Position numbers and translations under genes: made by a program. Positions 15,501-28,110 of a stretch of 64,000 nucleotides of DNA are shown one piece after another. The notes beneath the pieces are model-generated. The model did no database searches and was not told the origin of the DNA. It saw nothing but the letters and a program-made list of their open reading frames with translations. This DNA comes from Nematostella vectensis (taxonomy: Eukaryota > Cnidaria > Anthozoa > Actiniaria > Edwardsiidae): NCBI RefSeq assembly GCF_932526225.1, contig NC_064044.1, positions 1,619,001 to 1,683,000 of the forward strand, in the 5' to 3' direction. Position 1 is the first letter of the stretch. Each line of letters starts with the position of its first letter.

Positions 15501-15764
15501 TGGAATTTGAATTCGGAAAAAAAATTATCGATTGTAACCTTTTGGAGGTTACACTCGTAAAACAAATTCCCGAATGTAACCCTGAAGGTTTTCCCGAATG
15601 TAACCTCCAGTCCGATGGTGACTTTGCTTGGGATAGTTTACGATACCAATAGTATTAAAAGTAATTTTCATTACAATTCCCTTCAGCAATGCCACGTTTG
15701 TCTTTCGTTGCGGGCACTTGACTACTAACGCAGCGACCCGGGTTCGATTCCCGCTGATAGCCTA

Positions 15765-15792
<28 letters not shown>
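12507..15792 (+). repeat. Tetramer-spaced higher-order repeat, offset ~2193 bp
   Basis: The unit at 12507 and the unit at 14700 share a T-rich spacer ending in TTTCAAATATCG, the GAGGCTTTTCCCG variant, and loss of one A in ATTAAAGTAATT. The following units at 13053 and 15245 share CTTGAGTATACTG and CATGTTTTGTTCAGGATAC. Units at 13597 and 14147 share TTTTTATTTACTCTC. Two long pure T runs occur at 15219-15242 (24 T) and 15765-15792 (28 T). Confidence 0.75.
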
Positions 15793-15797
<5 letters not shown>

Positions 15798-18700
15798 CGA
15801 TACTTAATTATACTGTTCTTGGTGTGTCATGACATAAAAAGAAGGTATAGGGACATTTTTATGTACTCTCAGCATCTTTGATGTGCTCATGCTTTGTTCA
15901 GGATCCTGTACCTATTTTATGCACACAAGAACTAACTAGATTCCTTGGATAACTTGATTAAGTAGATTCTAACATAGAGCATAGCGCTCGAAAGATAGAT
16001 ATACCTTTTTTTCCGAGTATACTGTTTTATTTTTCCTAATGTTACTTTTTGGAATTTACATTCGGAAAAAAAATTATCGATTGTAACCTTTTGGAGGTTA
16101 CACTCGTAAAACAAATTCTCGAATGTAACCCTGAAGCCTTTCCCGAATGTAACCTCCAGTCCGATGGTGACTTTGCTTGGGATAGTTTACGATACCAATA
16201 GTATTAAAAGTAATTTTCATTACAATTCCCTTCAGCAATGCCACGTTAGTCTTTCGTTTCGGGCACTTGAATACTAACTCCGCGACCCGGGTTCGATTCC
16301 CGCTGATAGCCTATTTTTCTTTCCTTATTTTTTTTTAAATATCGATACTTAATTATACTGTTCTTGGTGTGTCATGACATAAAAAGAAGGTATAGGGACA
16401 TTTTTATGTACTCTCAGCATCTTTGATGTGCTCATGCTTTGTTCAGGATCCTGTACATATTTTATGCACACAAGAACTAACTAGATTCCTTGGATAACTT
16501 GATTAAGTAGATTCTAACATAGAGCATAGCGCTCGATAGATTGATATACCTTTTTTTCCGAGTATACTGTTTTATTTTCCTAATGTTACTTTTTGGAATT
16601 TACATTCGGAAAAAAAAATATCGATTGTAACCTTTTGGAGGTACACTCGTAAAACAAATTCCCGAATGTAACCCTGAAGCTTTTCCCGAATGTAACCTCC
16701 AGTCCGATGGTGACTTTGCTTGGGATAGTTTACGATACCAATAGTATTAAAAGCAATTTTCATTACAATTCCCTTTAGCAATGCCACGTTAGTCTTTCGT
16801 TGCGGGCACTTGACTACTAACGCAGCAACCTGGGTTCGATTCCCGCTGATAGCCTATTTTTTTTTTCTTTATTATTTTTTTTTTAAATATCGATACTTAA
16901 TTATACTGTTCTTGGTGTGTCATGACATAAAAAGAAGGTATAGTTACATTTTTATGTACTCTCAGCATCTTTGATGTGCTCATGCTTTGTTCAGGATCCT
17001 GTACATATTTTATGCACACAAGAACTAACTAGATTCCTTGGATAAATTGATTAAGTAGATTCTAACATTGAGCATAGCGCTAGATAGATTGATATACCTT
17101 TTTTTCCGAGTATACTGTTTTATTTTTCCTAATGTTACTTTTTGGAATTTACATTCGGAGAAAAAATTATCGATTGTAACCTTTTGGAGGTTACACTCGT
17201 AAAACAAATTCCCGAATGTAACCCTAAAGCTTTTCCCGAATGTAACCTCCAGTCCGATGGTGACTTTGCTTGGGATAGTTTACGATACCAATAGTATTAA
17301 AAGTAATTTTCATTACAATTCCCTTCAGCAATGCCACGTTAGTCTTTCGTTGCGGGCACTTGACTACTAACGCAGCGACCCGGGTTCGATTCCCGCTGAT
17401 AGCCTATTTTTTTTCTTTATTATTTTTTTTTAAATATTGATACTTAATATTATACTGTTCTTGGTGTGTCATGACATAAAAAGAAGGTATAGGGACATTT
17501 TTATGTACTCTCAGCATCTTTGATGTGCTCATGCTTTGTTCAGGATCCTGTACCTATTTTATGCACACAAGAACTAACTAGATTCCTTGGATAACTTGAT
17601 TAAGTAGATTCTAACATAGAGCATAGCGCTCGAAAGATAGATATACCTTTTTTTCCGAGTATACTGTTTTATTTTCCTAATGTTACTTTTTGGAATTTAC
17701 ATTCGGAAAAAAAAATTATCGATTGTAAACTTTTGGAGGTACACTCGTAAAACAAATTCCCGAATGTAACCCTGAAGCTTTTCCCGAATGTAACCTCCAG
17801 TCCGATGGTGACTTTGCTTGGGATAGTTTACGATACCAATAGTATTAAAAGTAATTTTCATTACAATTCCCTTTAGCAATGCCACGTTAGTCTTTCGTTG
17901 CGGGCACTTGACTACTAACGCAGCAACCCGGGTTCGATTCCCGCTGATAGCCTATTTTTTTTTTCTTTATTATTTTTTTTTAAATATCGATACTTAATTA
18001 TACTGTTCTTGGTGTGTCATGACATAAAAAGAAGGTATAGTTACATTTTTATGTACTCTCAGCATCTTTGATGTGCTCATGCTTTGTTCAGGATCCTGTA
18101 CATATTTTATGCACACAAGAACTAACTAGATTCCTTGGATAAATTGATTAAGTAGATTCTAACATTGAGCATAGCGCTCGATAGATTGATATACCTTTTT
18201 TTCCGAGTATACTGTTTTATTTTTCCTAATGTTACTTTTTGGAATTTACATTCGGAGAAAAAATTATCGATTATAACCTTTTGGAGGTTACACTCGTAAA
18301 ACAAATTCCCGAATGTAACCCTAAAGCTTTTCCCGAATGTAACCTCCAGTCCGATGGTGACTTTGCTTGGGATAGTTTACGATACCAATAGTATTAAAAG
18401 TAATTTTCATTACAATTCCCTTCAGCAATGCCACGTTAGTCTTTCGTTGCGGGCACTTGACTACTAACGCAGCGACCCGGGTTCGATTCCCGCTGATAGC
18501 CTATTTTTTTTCTTTATTATTTTTTTTTAAATATTGATACTTAATATTATACTGTTCTTGGTGTGTCATGACATAAAAAGAAGGTATAGGGACATTTTTA
18601 TGTACTCTCAGCATCTTTGATGTGCTCATGCTTTGTTCAGGATACTGTACATATTTTATGCACACAAGAACTAACTAGATTCCTTGGATAACTTGATTAA

Positions 18701-19079
18701 GTAGATTCTAACATAGAGCATAGCGCTCGATAGATTGATATACCTTTTTTTCCGAGTATACTGTTTTATTTTTCCTAATGTTACTTTTTGGAATTTACAT
18801 TCGGAAAAAAAATTATCGATTGTAACCTTTTGGAGGTTACACTCGTAAAACAAATTCCCGAATGTAACCCTGAAGCTTTTCCCGAATGTAACCTCCAGTC
18901 CGATGGTGACTTTGCTTGGGACAGTTTACGATACCAATAGTATTAAAAGTAATTTTCATTACATATCCCTTCAGCAATGCCACGTTAGTCTTTCGTTGCG
19001 GGCACTTAACTTCTAACGCAGCGACCCGGGTTCGATTCCCGCTGATAGCCTATTTTTTTTATTTTTTTATTTTTTTTTT
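15793..19079 (+). repeat. Monomers 30-35, overlapping dimer and trimer relationships
   Basis: Units at 16886 and 17983 share TATAGTTACATTT, GATAAATTGATT and AACATTGAGC at an offset of about 1097 bp. The unit at 17433 looks mosaic: its first part shares TACCTATTTTATGC and GAAAGATAGATA with the unit at 15793, while its second part shares the one-base loss GGAGGTACACTC and GTTTTATTTTCC with the unit at 16339. The unit at 18530 has GGGACAGTTTACG and ACATATCCC, which reappear near 24.9 kb. Confidence 0.75.
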
Positions 19080-19579
19080 AATATCGATACTTAATTATAC
19101 TGTTCTTGGTGTTTCATGACATAAAAAGTATGTATAGGGACATTTTTATGTACTCTCAGCATCTTTGATGTGCTCATGCTTTGTTCAGGATCCAATACAT
19201 ATTTTATGCACACAAGAACTAACTAGATTCCTTAGATAACTTGATTAAGTAGATTCTAACATAGAGCATAGCGCTCGATAGATTGATATACTTTTTTTTC
19301 CGAGTATTCTGTTTTATTTTTCCTAATGTTACTTTTTCGGAATTTACATTCGGATAAAAAATTCCCGAATGTAACCCTGAAGCTTTTCCCGAATGTAACC
19401 TCCAGTCCGATGGTGACTTTGCTTGGGATAGTTTACGATACCAATAGTATTAAAAGTAATTTTCATTACAATTCCCTTCAGCAATGCCACGTTAGTCTTT
19501 CGTTGCGGGCACTTGACTACTAACGCAGCTACCCGGGTTCGATTCCCGCTGATAGCCTATTTTTTTTCTTTTTTTTTTT
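19080..19579 (+). repeat. Short monomer (~500 bp) missing the hairpin region
   Basis: Near 19352-19364 the sequence runs from CATTCGGATAAAAAA straight into TTCCCGAATGTAACC, omitting about 45 bp that normally hold the second ATCGAT, the GTAACC/GGTTAC hairpin and GGAGGTTACACTCG. The junction joins two A-rich tracts, consistent with a deletion between short homologies. The rest of the unit is of the TTTCATGACA subfamily. Confidence 0.85.
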
Positions 19580-20559
19580 TAATATCGATACTTAATTATA
19601 CTGTTCTTGGTGTTTCATGACATAAAAAGAAGGTATAGGGACATTTTTATGTACTCTCAGCATCTTTGATGTGCTCATGCTTTGTTCAGGATCCAGTAGA
19701 TATTTTATGCACACAAGAACTAACTAGATTCCTTGGATAACTTGATTAAGTAGATTCTAACATAGAGCATAGCGCTCGATAGATTGATATACCTTTTTTT
19801 CCGAGTATACTGTTTTATTTTTCCTAATGTTACTTTTTGGAATTTACATTCGAAAAAAAAAATTATCGATTGTAACCTTTTGGAGGTTACACTCGTAAAA
19901 CAAGTTCCCGAATGTAACCCTGAAGCTTTTCCTGAATGTAACCTCCAGCCCGATGGTGACTTTGCTTGGGATAGTTTACGATACCAATAGTATTAAAAGT
20001 AATTTTCATTACAATTCCCTTCAGCAATGCCACGTTAGTCTTTCGTTGCGGGCACTTGACTACTAACGCAGCGACCCGGGTTCAATTCCCGCTGATTGCC
20101 TATTATTTTTTTTTTTTTAAATATCGATACTCAATTATACTGTTCTTGGTGTGTCATGACATAAAAAGAATGTATAGGGACATTTTTATGTACTCTCAGC
20201 ATCTTTGATGTGCTCATGCTTTGTTCAGGATCCTGTACATATTCTATGCACACAAGAACTAACTAGATTCCTTGGATAACTTGATTAAGTAGATTCTAAC
20301 ATAGAGCATAGCGCTCGATAGATTGATATACCTTTTTTTTCGAGTATACTGTTTTATTTTTCCTAATGTTACTTTTTGGAATTTACATTTGGAAAAAAAA
20401 ATTATCGATTGTAACCTTTTGGAGGTTACACTCGTAAAACAAATTCCCGAATGTAACCCTGAAGCTTTTCCCGAATGTAACCCCCAGTCCGATGGTGACT
20501 TTGCTTGGGATAGTTTACGATACCAATAGTATTAAAAGTAATTTTTATTACAATTCCCT

Positions 20560-23500
20560 TCAGCAATGCCACGTTAGTCTTTTGTTGCGGGCACTTGACT
20601 ACTAACCCAGCGACCCGGGTTTGATTCCCGCTGATAGCCTATTTTTTTTTCTTTATATTTTTTTAAATATCGATACTTAATTATACTGTTATTGGTGTGT
20701 CATGACATAAAAAGAAGGTATAGGGACATTTGTATGTACTCTCAGCATCTTTGTTGTGCTCATGCTTTGTTCAGGATCCTGTACATATTTTATGCACACA
20801 AGAAGTAACTAGATTCCTTGGATAACTTGATTAAGTAGATTCTAACATAGAGCATAGCGCTCGATAGATTGATATACCATTTTTTCCGAGTATACTGTTT
20901 TATTTTTCCTAATGTTACTTTGTGGAATTTACATTCGGAAAAAAAATTATCGATTGTAACCTTTTGGAGGTTACACTCGTAAAACAAATTCCCGAATGTA
21001 ACCCGGAAGCTTTTCCCGAATGTAACCTCCAGTCCGATGGTGACTTTGCTTGGGATAGTTTACGATACCAATAGTATTAAAAGTAATTTTCATTACAATT
21101 CCCTTCAGCAATGCCACGTTAGTCTTTCGTTGCGGGCACTTGACTACTAACGTAGCGACCAGGGTTCGATTCCCGCTGATAGCCTATTTTTTTTTTCTTT
21201 ATTTTTTTTTAAAATTACGATACTTAATTATACTGTTATTGATGTGTCATGACATAAAAAGAAGGTATAGGGACATTTGTATGTACTCTCAGCATCTTTG
21301 TTGTGCTCATGCATTGTTCAGGATCCTGTACATATTTTATGCACACAAGAACTAACTAGATTCCTTGGATAACTTGATTAAGTAGATTCTAACATAGAGC
21401 ATAGCGCTCGATAGATTGATATACCTTTTTTTCCGAGTATACTGTTTTATTTTTCCTAATGTTACTTTTTGGAATTTACATTCGGAAAAAAAATTATCGA
21501 TTGTAACCTTTTGGAGGTTACACTCGTAAAACAAATTCCCGAATGTAACCCTGAAGCTTTTCCCGAATGTAACCTCCAGTCCGATGGTGACTTTGCTTGG
21601 GATAGTTTACGATACCAATAGTATTAAAAGTAATTTTCATTACAATTCCCCTTCAGCAATGCCACGTTAGTCTTTCGTTGCGGGCACTTGACTACTAACG
21701 CAGCGACCCGGGTTCGATTCCCGCTGATAGCCTATTTTTTTTTTCTTTTTTTTTTTTTTTAATATCGATACTTAATTATACTGTTCTTGGTGTTTCATGA
21801 CATAAAAAGAAGGTATAGGGACATTTTTATGTACTCTCAGCATCTTTGATGTGCTCATGCTTTGTTCGGGATCCAGTACATATTTTATGCACACAAGAAC
21901 TAACTAGATTCCTTGGATAACTTGATTAAGTAGATTCTAACATAGAGCATAGCGCTCGATAGATTGATATACCTTTTTTTCCGAGTATACTGTTTTATTT
22001 TTCCTAATGTTACTTTTTGGAATTTACATTCGAAAAAAAAAATTATCGATTGTAACCTTTTGGAGGTTACACTCGTAAAACAAGTTCCCGAATGTAACCC
22101 TGAAGCTTTTCCCGAATGTAACCTCCAGTCCGATGGTGACTTTGCTTGGGATAGTTTACGATACCAATAGTATTAAAAGTAATTTTTATTACTATTCCCT
22201 TCAGCAATGCCACGTTAGTCTTTCGTTGCGGGCACTTGACTACTAACGCAGCGACCAGGGTTCGATTCCCGCTGATAGCCTATTTTTTTGTCTTTATTTT
22301 TTTTTTAAATATCGATACTTAATTATACTGTTATTGATGTGTCATGACATAAAAAGAAGGTATAGGGACATTTGTATGTACTTTCAGCATCTTTGTTGTG
22401 CTCATGCTTTGTTCAGGATCCTGTACATATTTTATGCACACAAGAACTAACTAGATTCCTTGGATAACTTGATTAAGTAGATTCTAACATAGAGCATAGC
22501 GCTCGATAGATTGATATACCTTTTTTTCCGAGTATACTGTTTTATTTTTCCTAATGTTACTTTTTGGAATTTACATTCGGAAACAAAATTATCGATTGTA
22601 ACCTTTTGGAGGTTACACTCGTAAAACAAATTCCCGAATGTAACCCTGAAGCTTTTCCCGAATGTAACCTCCAGTCCGATGGTGACTTTGCTTGGGATAG
22701 TTTACGATACCAATAGTATTAAAAGTAATTTTCATTACAATTCCCTTCAGCAATGCCACGTTAGTCTTTCGTTGCGGGCACTTGACTACTAACGCAGCGA
22801 CCCGGATTCGATTCCCGCTGATAGCCTATTTTTTTTTCTTTTTTTTATTTAATATCGATACTTAATTATACTGTTCTTGGTGTTTCATGACATAAAAAGA
22901 AGGTATAGGGACATTTTTATGTACTCTCAGCATCTTTGATGTGCTCATGCTTTGTTCAGGATCCAGTACATATTTTATGCACACAAGAACTAACTAGATT
23001 CCTTGGATAACTTGATTAAGTAGATTCTAACATAGAGCATAGTGCTCGATAGATTGATATACCTTTTTTTTCGAGTATACTGTTTTATTTTTCCTAATGT
23101 TACTTTTTGGAATTTACATTCGGAAAAAAAAATTATCGATTGTAACCTTTTGGAGGTTACACTCGTAAAACAAATACCCGAATGTAACCCTGAAGCTTTT
23201 CCCGCATGTAACCTCCAGTCCGATGGTGACTTTGCTTGGGATAGTTTACGATACCAATAGTATTAAAAGTAATTTTTATTACAATTCCCTTCATCAATGC
23301 CACGTTAGTCTTTCGTTGCGGGCACTTGACTACTAACACAGCGACCCGGGTTTGATTCCCGCTGATAGCCTATTTTTTTTTTCTTTATATTTTTTTAAAT
23401 ATCGATACTTAATTATATTGTTATTGGTGTGTCATGACATAAAAAGAAGGTATAGGGACATTTGTATGTACTCTCAGCATCTTTGTTGTGCTCATGCTTT

Positions 23501-23750
23501 GTTCAGGATCCTGTACATATTTTATGCACACAAGAACTAACTAGATTCCTTGGATAACTTGATTAAGTAGATTCTAACATAGAGCATAGCGCTCGATAGA
23601 TTGATATACCTTTTTTTCCGAGTATACTGTTTTATTTTTCCTAATGTTACTTTTTGGAATTTACATTCGGAAAAAAAATTATCGATTGTAACCTTTTGGA
23701 GGTTACACTCGTAAAACAAATTCCCGAATGTAACCCGGAAGCTTTTCCCG
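20560..23750 (+). repeat. ~3.2-kb block duplicated 4.38 kb downstream (copy 1)
   Basis: Monomers here alternate between the TTTCATGACA/GGATCCAGTAC subfamily and the CTGTTATTGATG/CATTTGTATG/TTTGTTGTGC subfamily. Private variants such as AGAAGTAACTAG (near 20804), CCTTTGTT-to-CATTGTTCAG (near 21312), GGAAACAAAATT (near 22580) and CCCGCATGTAACC (near 23202) recur at the same order and spacing in the block at 24.94-28.1 kb, an offset of 4377-4378 bp, that is eight monomers. Confidence 0.85.
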
Positions 23751-23947
23751 AATGTAACCTCCAGTCCGATGGTGACTTTGCTTGGGATAGTTTACGATAC
23801 CAATAGTATTAAAAGTAATTTTCATTACAATTCCCTTCAGCAATGCCACGTTAGTCTTTCGTTGCGGGCACTTGACTACTAACGCAGCGACCCGGGTTCG
23901 ATTCCCGCTGATAGCCTATTTTTTTTTTTCTTTATTATTTTTTTTAA

Positions 23948-24937
23948 ATATCGATACTTAATTTATACTGTTCTTGGTGTGTCATGACATAAAAAGAAGG
24001 TATAGTTACATTTTTATGTACTCTCAGCATCTTTGATGTGCTCATGCTTTGTTCAGGATCCTGTACATATTTTATGCACACAAGAACTAACTAGATTCCT
24101 TGGATAAATTGATTAAGTAGATTCTAACATTGAGCATAGCGCTCGATAGATTGATATACCTTTTTTTCCGAGTATACTGTTTTATTTTTCCTAATGTTAC
24201 TTTTTGGAATTTACATTCGGAGAAACAATTATCGATTGTAACCTTTTGGAGGTTACACTCGTAAAACAAATTCCCGAATGTAACCCTAAAGCTTTTCCCG
24301 AATGTAACCTCCAGTCCGATGGTGACTTTGCTTGGGATAGTTTACGATACCAATAGTATTAAAAGTAATTTTCATTACAATTCCCTTCAGCAATGCCACG
24401 TTAGTCTTTCGTTGCGGGCACTTGACTACTAACGCAGCGACCCGGGTTCGATTCCCGCTGATAGCCTATTTTCTTTCTTTATTATTATTTTTTTTAATAT
24501 TGATACTTAATATTATACTGTTCTTGGTGTGTCATGACATAAAAAGAAGGTATAGGGACATTTTTATGTACTCTCAGCATCTTTGATGTGCTCATGCTTT
24601 GTTCAGGATCCTGTACATATTTTATGCACACAAGAACTAACTAGATTCCTTGGATAACTTGATTAAGTAGATTCTAACATAGAGCATAGCGCTCGATAGA
24701 TTGATATACCTTTTTTTCCGAGTATACTGTTTTATTTTTCCTAATGTTACTTTTTGGAATTTACATTCGGAAAAAAAATTATCGATTGTAACCTTTTGGA
24801 GGTTACACTCGTAAAACAAATTCCCGAATGTAACCCTGAAGCTTTTCCCGAATGTAACCTCCAGTCCGATGGTGACTTTGCTTGGGACAGTTTACGATAC
24901 CAATAGTATTAAAAGTAATTTTCATTACATATCCCTT
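23948..24937 (+). repeat. Two monomers matching 17.98-18.97 kb
   Basis: The units at 23948 and 24497 repeat the private variants of the units at 17983 and 18530, including TATAGTTACATTT, AACATTGAGC, GGGACAGTTTACG and ACATATCCC, at an offset of about 5966 bp. The resemblance stops at about 24.94 kb, where the sequence switches to the 20.56-kb type. The segment is a copied tract bounded by a recombination joint. Confidence 0.8.
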
Positions 24938-27900
24938 CAGCAATGCCACGTTAGTCTTTTGTTGCGGGCACTTGACTACTAACCCAGCGACCCGGGTTTG
25001 ATTCCCGCTGATAGCCTATTTTTTTTTCTTTATATTTTTTTAAATATCGATACTTAATTATACTGTTATTGGTGTGTCATGACATAAAAAGAAGGTATAG
25101 GGACATTTGTATGTACTCTCAGCATCTTTGTTGTGCTCATGCTTTGTTCAGGATCCTGTACATATTTTATGCACACAAGAAGTAACTAGATTCCTTGGAT
25201 AACTTGATTAAGTAGATTCTAACATAGAGCATAGCGCTCGATAGATTGATATACCATTTTTTCCGAGTATACTGTTTTATTTTTCCTAATGTTACTTTTT
25301 GGAATTTACATTCGGAAAAAAAATTATCGATTGTAACCTTTTGGAGGTTACACTCGTAAAACAAATTCCCGAATGTAACCCGGAAGCTTTTCCCGAATGT
25401 AACCTCCAGTCCGATGGTGACTTTGCTTGGGATAGTTTACGATACCAATAGTATTAAAAGTAATTTTTATTACAATTCCCTTCAGCAATGCCACGTTAGT
25501 CTTTCGTTGCGGGCACTTGACTACTAACGTAGCGACCAGGGTTCGATTCCCGCTGATAGCCTATTTTTTTTTTCTTTATTTTTTTTTAAAATATCGATAC
25601 TTAATTATACTGTTATTGATGTGTCATGACATAAAAAGAAGGTATAGGGACATTTGTATGTACTCTCAGCATCTTTGTTGTGCTCATGCATTGTTCAGGA
25701 TCCTGTACATATTTTATGCACACAAGAACTAACTAGATTCCTTGGATAACTTGATTAAGTAGATTCTAACATAGAGCATAGCGCTCGATAGATTGATATA
25801 CCTTTTTTTCCGAGTATACTGTTTTATTTTTCCTAATGTTACTTTTTGGAATTTACATTCGGAAAAAAAATTATCGATTGTAACCTTTTGGAGGTTACAC
25901 TCGTAAAACAAATTCCCGAATGTAACCCTGAAGCTTTTCCCGAATGTAACCTCCAGTCCGATGGTGACTTTGCTTGGGATAGTTTACGATACCAATAGTA
26001 TTAAAAGTAATTTTCATTACAATTCCCCTTCAGCAATGCCGCGTTAGTCTTTCGTTGCGGGCACTTGACTACTAACGCAGCGACCCGGGTTCGATTCCCG
26101 CTGATAGCCTATTTTTTTTTTCTTTTTTTTTTTTTTTTAATATCGATACTTAATTATACTGTTCTTGGTGTTTCATGACATAAAAAGAAGGTATAGGGAC
26201 ATTTTTATGTACTCTCAGCATCTTTGATGTGCTCATGCTTTGTTCAGGATCCAGTACATGTTTTATGCACACAAGAACTAACTAGATTCCTTGGATAACT
26301 TGATTAAGTAGATTCTAACATAGAGCATAGCGCTCGATAGATTGATATACCTTTTTTTCCGAGTATACTGTTTTATTTTTCCTAATGTTACTTTTTGGAA
26401 TTTACATTCGAAAAAAAAAATTATCGATTGTAACCTTTTGGAGGTTACACTCGTAAAACAAGTTCCCGAATGTAACCCTGAAGCTTTTCCCGAATGTAAC
26501 CTCCAGTCCGATGGTGACTTTGCTTGGGATAGTTTACGATACCAATAGTATTAAAAGTAATTTTCATTACAATTCCCTTCAGCAATGCCACGTTAGTCTT
26601 TCGTTGCGGGCACTTGACTACTAACGCAGCGACCAGGGTTCGATTCCCGCTGATAGCCTATTTTTTTGTCTTTATTTTTTTTTTAAATATCGATACTTAA
26701 TTATACTGTTATTGATGTGTCATGACATAAAAAGAAGGTATAGGGACATTTGTATGTACTTTCAGCATCTTTGTTGTGCTCATGCTTTGTTCAGGATCCT
26801 GTACATATTTTATGCACACAAGAACTAACTAGATTCCTTGGATAACTTGATTAAGTAGATTCTAACATAGAGCATAGCGCTCGATAGATTGATATACCTT
26901 TTTTTCCGAGTATACTGTTTTATTTTTCCTAATGTTACTTTTTGGAATTTACATTCGGAAACAAAATTATCGATTGTAACCTTTTGGAGGTTACACTCTT
27001 AAAACAAATTCCCGAATGTAACCCTGAAGCTTTTCCCGAATGTAACCTCCAGTCCGATGGTGACTTTGCTTGGGATAGTTTACGATACCAATAGTATTAA
27101 AAGTAATTTTCATTACAATTCCCTTCAGCAATGCCACGTTAGTCTTTCGTTGCGGGCACTTGACTACTAACGCAGCGACCCGGATTCGATTCCCGCTGAT
27201 AGCCTATTTTTTTTTCTTTTTTTCTTTTAATATCGATACTTAATTATACTGTTCTTGGTGTTTCATGACATAAAAAAAAGGTATAGGGACATTTTTATGT
27301 ACTCTCAGCATCTTTGATGTGCTCATGCTTTGTTCAGGATCCAGTACATATTTTATGCACACAAGAACTAGCTAGATTCCTTGGATAACTTGATTAAGTA
27401 GATTCTAACATAGAGCATAGCGCTCGATAGATTGATATACCTTTTTTTTCAAGTATACTGTTTTATTTTTCCTAATGTTACTTTTTGGAATTTACATTCG
27501 GAAAAAAAAATTATCGATTGTAACCTTTTGGAGGTTACACTCGTAAAACAAATACCCGAATGTAACCCTGAAGCTTTTCCCGCATGTAACCTCCAGTCCG
27601 ATGGTGACTTTGCTTGGGATAGTTTACGATACCAATAGTATTAAAAGTAATTTTTATTACAATTCCCTTCATCAATGCCACGTTAGTCTTTCGTTGCGGG
27701 CACTTGACTACTAACCCAGCGACCCGGGTTTGATTCCCGCTGATAGCCTTTTTTTTTTTTCTTTATATTTTTTTAAATATCGATACTTAATTATACTGTT
27801 CTTGGTGTGTCATGACATAAAAAGAAGGTATAGGGACATTTGTATGTACTCTCAGCATCTTTGTTGTGCTCATGCTTTGTTCAGGATCCTGTACATATTT

Positions 27901-28110
27901 TATGCACACAAGAACTAACTAGATTCCTTGGATAACTTGATTAAGTAGATTCTAACATAGAGCATAGCGCTCGATAGATTGATATACCATTTTTTCCGAG
28001 TATACTGTTTTATTTTTCCTAATGTTACTTTTTGGAATTTACATTCGGAAAAAAAATTATCGATTGTAACCTTTTGGAGGTTACACTCGTAAAACAAATT
28101 CCCGAATGTA
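24938..28110 (+). repeat. ~3.2-kb duplicated block (copy 2)
   Basis: This is the second copy of the 20.56-23.75 kb block, with the same subfamily order. Differences are few, for example TGTTTTATGC for TATTTTATGC near 26260 and CGTTAGTCT preceded by GC for AC near 26041. The match fades after about 28.1 kb, where TAACACGGAAGC replaces TAACCCGGAAGC and the neighbouring units are different. Confidence 0.85.
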
